Part shown: positions 58,487 through 64,000 of the stretch, one piece after another
Layout: each line of letters opens with the position of its first letter
How positions within the stretch are numbered: the stretch's first letter is position 1
Source: Allocatelliglobosispora scoriae
GTDB taxonomy: Bacteria; Actinomycetota; Actinomycetes; Mycobacteriales; Micromonosporaceae
DNA length: 64,000 nt
Direction of reading: 5' to 3'
Assembly: GCF_014204945.1 (NCBI RefSeq)
Contig: NZ_JACHMN010000002.1
Location: 186,001-250,000 of the forward strand
Translations under genes and position numbers: made by a program
Notes under the pieces: model-generated
Seen by the model: the letters and a program-made list of their open reading frames with translations, nothing else
Database searches by the model: none
What the model was told of the DNA's origin: nothing

Positions 58487-60214
58487 ATGACGACCCGGGC
58501 CAGTGTGTTTGCGGGAGCTGTGGCCTTCGGCATTGTCGTGAGCCTGAGTCCTGCTAAGGGTGCCCCTGGCGGCCCTTCCCTTTCGCCGACCGAGTGCGAG
58601 CCCAACCACAGCCCCATTGTTTATACAAACGTAACTAAGACGGCGAAACTCACTGGGTTCAGGGGCAAAGATGTCTCGCTCGGCAGCGAGGGCGGGGAGG
58701 GTGAAACCGTAACCGTCACTACGACATTTGAAGCCGGGGTGGACTTCTCCACCACCGCCGAGGTAAGCGCTGCTGCGATCATTGCCGAATTCGGCAGACA
58801 GTACGGTTTGACTCTGAACATGGCTGGCTCGAAGACGTGGGAGAGCTCGGTCACGTCAGACTGGAAATTCACGAATCCGAAAACGAACGGCGACGCGAAA
58901 GAATACATTCTATTCACCGGCGTTGAATGGATCACCTCTAACTTCAGCCAGTATCGCTGTGACTCCACCGGCCACATTCTGCCGACGATCAGCGGCACCG
59001 TGTCCACGTGGGAGAAACAGATCGCCGGCACAGCCGGATGTGACGCCAACGACTCGCCCGCGACCAGCGTGGGTTGGCTGGCCAAAGCAAAGTGCTCGAA
59101 CGCCACATTCACCCCCGGCTTCGGGGTTCGCCTGTATTCAGGCGTAGCCTGGTGCGGCGCAGCTGAATGCGTCACCTATGGACACGCGAGCCCTGACCCA
59201 GGTGGTGGTGGCGGCGGTGGCAGTAGCAATAAGGCAGAACCCGCGCTCGTGCGCGACGATGGCGACGACACCATGACCATTTGGCGCTGGCTCTCCAACG
59301 GTAGCGCCTTCAATCGCACCACAGACTACAAGTCGGGAACGTTCCGACTGGGCGCTGTCGGCGATCGGGTCGCGAGCGGTGATGTCGACGGCGACGGCAA
59401 GGACGACATCGTCATGGCCTACCAGAATCCCGACGGCACCTTCTCGTTCGAGGTCTTCAAGAACGGGGTCAGTTCGGCTGGCGAGTGGTATAGGAGCGGC
59501 CCGTTCAACCTCGGCCCGGTCGCCAACCGTCTGATCATGGGCGACTTCAATGGTGACGGCATGGACGAGCCGATCCTCGCCTACGATGGCGGCACTTATG
59601 TCGTGCTCTATCGATGGACATCGACCGGGTCCGGGTTCGGTGGTGCTCCAAGCACCGCGACGTACTACAACTTCGACCTGGACAACGTGGGTGAACGCGT
59701 CGCGGCCGGTGACGTGGACGGCGATGGTAAGGACGATACGGTGATGGCCTACCAGAACTCCGATGGCACCTTTACCTACAAGGTGTTTCGCAGTGGCACC
59801 ATCGCACCGACGAACTGGTACACCTCCGGCGGGTTCAGCCTTGCTCCCGTGGCAGGTCGCCTTGTCGTCGGCGACTTCGCTGGCGATGGCAAGGAGGAGC
59901 CCGCCCTCGTACGCGAGGTGGGCACTGACTCCATGAAGATCTGGCGCTGGACCTCCAACGGCAGCAGCTTCAGCCGCACCACGGATTACCAGGCAGGCAC
60001 TTTCCGCTTGAGCGCGGTCGCCGATCGGGTGGCGAGCGGCGACACCGATGGAGACGGCAAGGACGACGTCGTGATGGCCTATGAGAACCCCGACGGAACA
60101 TTCTCGTACGAGGTGTTCCAGGGCGGCATCAGTTCGGCCGGAGAGATGTACCGCAGTGGCACATTCTCGCTGTCGCCTGTCTCCAATCGCCTCGTCGTAG
60201 GCCGATTCAACTAG
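58487..60214 (+). CDS. Secreted FG-GAP/VCBS propeller protein with unknown N-terminal domain
   Basis: About 575 residues. Signal peptide MTTRASVFAGAVAFGIVVSLSPAKGA; the ATG at 58487 is preferred over GTG at 58451. The N-terminal domain (about 35-240) begins TECEPNHSPIVY and runs through GETVTVTTTFEAGVDFSTTAEVSAAAIIAEFG, EYILFTGVEWITSNFSQYRCDSTG, matching the paralogue at 55519 in order of Cys, EYIxFxGV and W/YxC-x-S-(S/T)-G motifs. A Gly-rich hinge leads to a propeller of about six blades with calcium loops DVDGDGKDD, DFNGDGMDE, DVDGDGKDD, DFAGDGKEE, DTDGDGKDD. Secreted binding protein of unknown target. GC content is lower at the 5' end than in its neighbours, suggesting transfer. Confidence 0.85.
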   Translation: MTTRASVFAGAVAFGIVVSLSPAKGAPGGPSLSPTECEPNHSPIVYTNVTKTAKLTGFRGKDVSLGSEGGEGETVTVTTTFEAGVDFSTTAEVSAAAIIAEFGRQYGLTLNMAGSKTWESSVTSDWKFTNPKTNGDAKEYILFTGVEWITSNFSQYRCDSTGHILPTISGTVSTWEKQIAGTAGCDANDSPATSVGWLAKAKCSNATFTPGFGVRLYSGVAWCGAAECVTYGHASPDPGGGGGGGSSNKAEPALVRDDGDDTMTIWRWLSNGSAFNRTTDYKSGTFRLGAVGDRVASGDVDGDGKDDIVMAYQNPDGTFSFEVFKNGVSSAGEWYRSGPFNLGPVANRLIMGDFNGDGMDEPILAYDGGTYVVLYRWTSTGSGFGGAPSTATYYNFDLDNVGERVAAGDVDGDGKDDTVMAYQNSDGTFTYKVFRSGTIAPTNWYTSGGFSLAPVAGRLVVGDFAGDGKEEPALVREVGTDSMKIWRWTSNGSSFSRTTDYQAGTFRLSAVADRVASGDTDGDGKDDVVMAYENPDGTFSYEVFQGGISSAGEMYRSGTFSLSPVSNRLVVGRFN

Positions 60215-60264
60215 CAGTCGGCGCGTGCGTCGAAGGCGCTAGACCTTGATGATCGACTAAGGGC

Positions 60265-60320
60265 GGGGTCTCCGGTGTGCACATTCAGGGTGGTCGCTGA
60301 ATCCGAGCATCGGAGACCCC
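60265..60320. terminator. Nested hairpin downstream of the FG-GAP gene
   Basis: GGGGTCTCCG (60265-60274) pairs with CGGAGACCCC (60311-60320), enclosing ATTCAG/CTGAAT (60283-60288 and 60297-60302). Could be a terminator or the end of a lost insertion sequence. Confidence 0.5.
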
Positions 60321-60514
60321 GTCGCCACGAGCGGTGACGAGGCGTCACGATGTCACCGTGCGCTGATCGACGGGCTCGTCGTCGACCCTATGGCCGTCGA
60401 CTGGCTGGGCCGGCGCGGCATCGACGCCGAACGCACTCCCGCCGCGATGCCACGAATCATCGGGATGCAAATGGCCTACGGGCTGGTGCGGCTCCAGAAC
60501 ACGATCCCCCGCGA

Positions 60515-60617
60515 TGAGGACCGGGGTCAAGCTCACTATCGCTGGCCTGGCTCACCTGCCCCAGTTCACGCCGTTGGTGGACGGGATCCTGCGCGTCGTC
60601 GCTACGGCGGATGGATG
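60515..60617 (+). pseudogene. Short mobile-element-type protein fragment
   Basis: ATG AGG ACC ... reads MRTGVKLTIAGLAHLPQF and ends TPLVDGILRVVATADG, resembling the start of a small protein often seen next to actinobacterial integrases. It ends after about 33 codons and overlaps the AbrB-like fragment on the other strand. Confidence 0.35.
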
Positions 60618-60970
60618 ATCAAGCAGTTATACCGCGGGTCGGCGACCGGGGGCAGGGTGGTGCCCGGGTGCAGGCCGTGCCAGCGCCGTGCCGGGACCGG
60701 CAGGCGCAGGTGCCATTCCGGGGTGACCTTCACGGTCCCGCGCGGGTCCGGGGTCGCCTGGATCAGGCCGCCCAGCTCCGACAGGGCGACCGTCGCCGAC
60801 GGGGCCCAGTTCAGGAGCTTGAGGAGGCCGGTCGCCCAGAGCCGGCCGTTCTTGTCGATGGCCGTGACATCGCAGGCCACCTCAGGTGTCAGCAACGACG
60901 GCAGGCGCAGCAGCGGAGGCGGCGGCCGGTTGCCGCGACGGCCCGATCGGCCGGAAGTCCCCGTGGCCCG
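60602..60970 (-). pseudogene. AbrB/MazE/SpoVT-like protein fragment of mobile elements
   Basis: The frame LLTPEVACDVTAIDKNGRLWATGLLKLLNWAPSATVALSELGGLIQATPDPRGTVKVTPEWHLRLPVPARRWHGLHPGTTLPPVADPRYNCLIIHPP matches the family labelled AbrB/MazE/SpoVT-like in many actinobacterial integrative elements. The N-terminal proline-rich start (PPPPLLRLPS) has no ATG or GTG in frame, and the C-terminus ends soon after LIIHPP. It is probably truncated and frameshifted at both ends. A TTG at 60895 is the only in-frame start. Confidence 0.6.
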
Positions 60971-61120
60971 TTCCCGGCAGGGTGAGGGGGCGCAGTACGC
61001 TGCGGGTCATGACGCCCACCGCCGCAGACGCGGGGACAGGCGATCAGGATCTTGCAGCTGGCGAGTATGTTGAAGCGTGATTTAACACGCATACGTCGAA
61101 CGACGCGAAACGCGTCAAAA

Positions 61121-61215
61121 TTGTGTCCGAGGGGGGACTTGAACCCCCAAACGTCGCGAGTACGCTACGCGCGTACTCATGGGCGAGGACACTACCGCCA
61201 CCACCAGCTATTCCG
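61121..61215 (-). tRNA. tRNA-like 3' half (possible attachment-site remnant), not an intact tRNA
   Basis: On the minus strand a canonical T-arm GGGGGTTCAAGTCCCCC is followed by CTCGGACACA, as at the 3' end of a Leu-type (long variable arm) tRNA. Upstream, TAGTGTCC resembles the anticodon/variable-arm junction of Leu tRNAs, and an 8-bp hairpin GAGTACGC/GCGTACTC follows. No matching 5' acceptor GTCCGAG or D-arm is found, so the cloverleaf is incomplete. Integrases commonly recombine at tRNA 3' ends, leaving such halves. Confidence 0.4.
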
Positions 61216-61260
61216 CAAGATCTATCATGTTGTTGAAGCTGCCTCGCCAGCGTCCCTTTC

Positions 61261-61545
61261 GTGTGGTTTGCCATCATGGGCAGGCCTCTGGTCAGTATCA
61301 CCGGGGCTGCCACCACAGCACAGACAACCGATACCGCCGGCGACGGACGGGTCAGGATCATCCTCGGCAACGGATCCGGCGCCCCTGTCGGCCCCAACCA
61401 GCCGCTGTCCGACATCCTCGCCGCCGGCGCCCGCATCGAGCCCACCACCGTCACCTTCTACGTCCGACTCGGCCAAGCACCCACCGCAGCCCAGCTGGAC
61501 AACTCGCCGTGTATTCGGTCGCTGCGCGTTTCTCGCATCCTGTGA
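61261..61545 (+). CDS. Possible short hypothetical protein
   Basis: A 94-residue frame (MWFAIMGRPLVSITGAATTA ... VTFYVRLGQAPTAAQLDNSP). The central part is protein-like, but no ribosome-binding site, domain or relative is recognised. The frame could be a relic of the island. Confidence 0.3.
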   Translation: MWFAIMGRPLVSITGAATTAQTTDTAGDGRVRIILGNGSGAPVGPNQPLSDILAAGARIEPTTVTFYVRLGQAPTAAQLDNSPCIRSLRVSRIL

Positions 61546-61714
61546 CCCATCCGCATGCCCTACCCACAGGCCGACACTATGACACCAACAGGAAGGTTCC
61601 GCCGTGTACGCGCCCGGTGGGACAGCCCAACTTCAGGACTGGCACCGCCCTGCTCGGGCCATTCGCATCGACCGGCACCACATGGCGGGCCGCCTTGCAC
61701 AGGGCTGTGAGGTG

Positions 61715-62494
61715 TCAGCCGGTCTGGTCTGCGCGGTTCCATACGGCGATGGTGGCGGCGGTGCATGCCGCTGCGGTGGCGGTGACGGCGGTGATGCTGG
61801 GGATGCCGACGGTGGGGCCGTCGGGTCCGGTGATGCCGGCGTAGAGGGCGGGTACGGACCAGGGGAAGGCGAGTCCGTAGCCGAGTGCGGCGATGATCTG
61901 TGCGGCGAGGAGCAGTAGGAACATGGCGCCGACGGCGGCGAGGTAGCCGCGGCCGGCACTGGCGGCGAGGGCGAGTGCGCTGGTGAGTGCTGCGGTCATG
62001 GCGCCGGTGGCGAGCAGGTGCAGCAGTCCGTCGACGGCGGTGGCGGTGGTCCAGCCGGGTAGGTGCAGGAGTGCGCCGATGGGCAGGCTGAGGGCGTAGA
62101 CGTAGAGGGTCAGGAGCAGGGACCAGCCGGTGGTGACGGCGAATTTGGCGCCGGCGATGGCGGTGCGGGTGGTGGGGAGGGCGAGGAGGTCTTTGAGGGT
62201 GTGGTCGGAGTGTTCGCGGCCGAAGGTCCAGATGGTGAGGAGCCCGAAGATGAGCATGCCGCCGATGGCGACGCTCTGGGCGAGCAGTGCGTGGTAGCCG
62301 GGCCAGTCGGCGGGGATGTCGGCGAGTTGGGCTTTGGCACCGAGGAGTCCGAGGTTGCGGGCGCGGTCGGGGTCGGCGCCGATGAACATGAACATCCCGC
62401 CGACGGCGGTGGCGACGGTGAACGCCAGGAGGCTGATCCACCACAGCCGGGAACGGCGGAGTTTGAGGATCTCGGTGATGAGGGCGGCGGTCAC
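61715..62494 (-). CDS. ABC transporter permease, ABC-2/BcrB type
   Basis: A 259-residue membrane protein with six hydrophobic helices and the ABC-2-type layout: MTAALITEILKLRRSRLWWISLLAFTVATAVGGMFMF, then ALLAQSVAIGGMLIFGLLTIWTFGREHSDHTLKDLLALPTTRTAIAGAKF and GYLAAVGAMFLLLLAAQIIAALGYGLAFPW. The FGREHSDHTLKDLLALP segment is typical of permeases in bacitracin/lantibiotic-type exporters. It starts in a 4-base overlap with the ATPase gene. Confidence 0.92.
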   Translation of the reverse strand: MTAALITEILKLRRSRLWWISLLAFTVATAVGGMFMFIGADPDRARNLGLLGAKAQLADIPADWPGYHALLAQSVAIGGMLIFGLLTIWTFGREHSDHTLKDLLALPTTRTAIAGAKFAVTTGWSLLLTLYVYALSLPIGALLHLPGWTTATAVDGLLHLLATGAMTAALTSALALAASAGRGYLAAVGAMFLLLLAAQIIAALGYGLAFPWSVPALYAGITGPDGPTVGIPSITAVTATAAACTAATIAVWNRADQTG

Positions 62495-63417
62495 GGCTGG
62501 TTCCTGTCGGGGGCGACGAGGCGCAGGAAGTAGGTTTCGAGGTCTTCGGTCTCGACGGTGAGCCGGGTCGGTGGGCAGCCCGCCCGGACGAGCAGGGTGG
62601 CGATGTCGTCGGGGCGGTCGACGGCGGCGGGGTCGGTGGTGGTCAGCGCGCCGTCGTGGGGTTCGGTGCGGTATCCGGCCGTGTGGAGGACTGCGGCGGC
62701 AGTCGGGTTGTCGCGGGTGGCGACCAGGAGGCGCCGGTGCAGGTGGTGGGGTAGCTGGTCGGTGTCGAGTTCCTGGCGCAGGGTGCCCTGGTGGATGACG
62801 CCGATCCGGGTGGCGAGGCGGGCGACCTCGGTGAGGATGTGGCTGGACAGGAAGACCGTCACACCGTGCTGGGTGGCGAGGTCGTGGAGCAGGGCGCGGA
62901 TCTCGGCGACTCCGGCAGGGTCGAGGCCGTTGGATGGTTCGTCGAGGATGAGCAGCCGGGGGTGGTGCAGGAGCGCTTTGGCGAGGCCCAGGCGCTGGGC
63001 GTTGCCCAGCGACAGGGTGCGGGCCCTGCGGTGGGCGTAGGGGGTGAGGGCGAGCCGTTCGATGACCTCGCCGACGGTGTTGTGTGGCTGGTGGCGGAGG
63101 CGGCGGACGAGGTGCAGGTTCTCGGCGACGGTGAGCTCTGGGTAGGCGGCGGGGGTCTCGACGAGGTAGCCGACGTCGGCCCAGGGACCGCCCCGGCCGG
63201 TGCCGACGGGGCGGCCGAGCACGGTGAGGCTGCCGGTGGTGGGGCGGACCATGCCGAGCAGCATCCGGATGAGGGTGGTCTTGCCCGCGCCGTTGAGGCC
63301 GAGCAGGGCGTAGATCTCTCCGGCCCGCACCTGCAGGTCGACGGCGTCGACCGCAGTGACGTCGGGATAGCGCTTGGTCAGGGAGATGGCGGAGATCGCG
63401 GTGTCGGTGCCGGGCAT
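62491..63417 (-). CDS. ABC transporter ATPase, BcrA/lantibiotic-immunity type
   Basis: A 308-residue ATPase: Walker A GLNGAGKTTLIRML, signature LSLGNAQRLGLAKALLHHP, Walker B LLILDEPSNGLDPAGV, H-loop SSHIL. The LSLG variant and the NGLDP after Walker B are typical of BcrA-like drug or antimicrobial-peptide exporters. A C-terminal part of about 80 residues (LHRRLLVATRDNPTAAAVLHTAGYRTE ...) follows. ATG at 63417 with AGGAG 6 bases upstream; the frame continues further but in the shadow of the next gene. Works with the downstream permease. Confidence 0.93.
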   Translation of the reverse strand: MPGTDTAISAISLTKRYPDVTAVDAVDLQVRAGEIYALLGLNGAGKTTLIRMLLGMVRPTTGSLTVLGRPVGTGRGGPWADVGYLVETPAAYPELTVAENLHLVRRLRHQPHNTVGEVIERLALTPYAHRRARTLSLGNAQRLGLAKALLHHPRLLILDEPSNGLDPAGVAEIRALLHDLATQHGVTVFLSSHILTEVARLATRIGVIHQGTLRQELDTDQLPHHLHRRLLVATRDNPTAAAVLHTAGYRTEPHDGALTTTDPAAVDRPDDIATLLVRAGCPPTRLTVETEDLETYFLRLVAPDRNQP

Positions 63418-63431
63418 TGCGGCTCCTGGTG

Positions 63432-64000
63432 TCAGAAGAAGCGCAGGTACAGGTACGGGACGCAGATCACGATGGTGATCACGGTAACGATGAGCCCGTA
63501 CTTGGTGAATTCCCAGAAGGTGATCTTCTTGCCGGCGCGTTCGGCGATGCCGAGGACGACGACGTTGGCCGAGGCGCCGACCGCGGTGGCGTTGCCGCCC
63601 AAGTCGGCGCCGAGGGCGAGGGCCCACCACAGGACGTTGCCCTGCGGAGTGCCGTTGGCATGGACGAGGTCGGCGACGATCGGGCTCATCGTGGCGACGT
63701 AGGGGATGTTGTCCACGATCGCAGACAGGACCGCCGACGCCCCCAGGAGCAGGACCGTGGTACCCCACAGCTTGCCCTCGGTCGCCTCGGTCGCGGCCTT
63801 CGACAGTTCGTCGATAACGCCGGTGTTGACCAGGGCGCCGACCATGATGAACAGCCCGGCGAAGAAGACGAGGGTGTGCCATTCGACGTCCTTGGCGACC
63901 TCGTCGGCGTTCAGCCGTGACGCCGCGAGCAGGACGAGGCCGCCCACGATCGCCACGACGGCGGGTTCCAGGTGCAGGATGGAGTGCAGGACGAACGCGG
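63432..64000 (-). CDS. ArsB/NhaD-type ion transporter (5' end beyond window)
   Basis: The visible 189 residues are the C-terminal half of an ion-transporter-superfamily permease: EVAKDVEWHTLVFFAGLFIMVGALVNTGVIDELSK, ASAVLSAIVDNIPYVATMSPIVADL, ALALGADLGGNATAVGASANVVVLGIAERAGKKITFWEFTKYGLIVTVITIVICVPYLYLRFF. The D-N-I-P and G-G-N-A-T-x-x-G-A-S-A-N hairpin motifs are those of ArsB/CitM/NhaD proteins. The frame is open to the window edge. Substrate (arsenite, Na+/H+ or carboxylate) is not decided by this part. Confidence 0.92.
   Translation of the reverse strand, partial: AFVLHSILHLEPAVVAIVGGLVLLAASRLNADEVAKDVEWHTLVFFAGLFIMVGALVNTGVIDELSKAATEATEGKLWGTTVLLLGASAVLSAIVDNIPYVATMSPIVADLVHANGTPQGNVLWWALALGADLGGNATAVGASANVVVLGIAERAGKKITFWEFTKYGLIVTVITIVICVPYLYLRFF

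Larger units (their letters stand above)
57062..61250. mobile_element. Decayed mobile island / integration scar
   Basis: This stretch contains a truncated tyrosine recombinase, a decayed ORF with an amber stop, fragments of proteins that usually accompany actinobacterial integrative elements, a hexanucleotide repeat, one intact secreted-protein gene and a tRNA-like 3' half near its right side. No element with both ends and an intact recombinase is present. Boundaries are approximate. Confidence 0.5.

Noticed and set aside
60265-60320. Left end of an intact insertion sequence
   Set aside because: No transposase frame follows; downstream text is broken fragments. It is kept only as a nested hairpin.
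61225-61476. Minus-strand frame of 83 codons
   Set aside because: It has shadow-type Gly/Asp composition; the plus-strand frame is slightly more protein-like but is itself uncertain.

Overview
The window is high-GC DNA with actinobacterial gene style: GTG starts, ATGA/GTGA overlaps, Ser/Pro linkers, CBM2-tailed secreted hydrolases and very GC-rich hairpin terminators. The gene content (G5/excalibur, LVIVD, DUF4383, DUF6518-like, DUF5937, ABA4-like and DUF4034-like proteins, CBM5/12 and ricin modules) suggests a soil, mycelial member of the Micromonosporaceae or a close relative. The family assignment is inference; the phylum is secure. No rRNA operon, CRISPR array or phage structural gene was seen.

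1-9.2 kb: end of a G5/excalibur protein, a membrane-anchored hypothetical protein, a secreted LVIVD propeller and, divergent from it, a ribose-type sugar ABC operon (binding lipoprotein, double ATPase, two permeases) closed by its LacI regulator. 9.2-17.4 kb: small genes, an AraC regulator with a secreted intradiol dioxygenase-CBM5/12 fusion, a YbaK deacylase, a GT2 glycosyltransferase and a TetR gene. 17.5-25.9 kb: tautomerase, citrate synthase, GH18 chitinase, nuclease/phosphatase-like protein, LCP wall enzyme and an expansin-CBM2. 26-31.2 kb: Na+/H+ antiporter coupled to a UBP zinc finger, a propeller Ser/Thr kinase and an ArsR/DUF5937 regulator. 31.2-35.6 kb: TetR plus two heterodimer-type ABC exporter genes. 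35.7-43.4 kb: triple-repeat secreted protein, FolD, a VapBC-like pair, ArsR-SRPBCC pair, membrane proteins and a MerR gene. 43.4-49.5 kb: GH10 xylanase, a decayed gene, CE4-like and GH3 lipoproteins. 49.6-53.7 kb: DUF4034-like plus membrane-anchored M16 peptidase pair and a PLP enzyme. 53.7-55.1 kb: compact MerR metal cassette.

55.5-61.3 kb looks like a decayed island. It holds two divergent secreted FG-GAP propeller proteins that share an undescribed N-terminal domain (one is frameshifted), a truncated tyrosine recombinase, fragments typical of actinobacterial mobile elements, a hexanucleotide repeat and a tRNA-like 3' half. The window ends in a BcrA-type ABC transporter and a partial ArsB/NhaD-type ion transporter.

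Two themes recur. First, biomass degradation: xylanase, chitinase, expansin, dioxygenase-CBM, CE4 and GH3 genes, several with readable operators, including a CelR-like box at the xylanase promoter. Second, long near-perfect palindromes of at least two repeated sequence families sit between convergent genes or at gene ends. The best candidates for undescribed biology are the FG-GAP paralogue pair, the DUF4034-like/M16 pair with a TTA codon, and the palindrome families.
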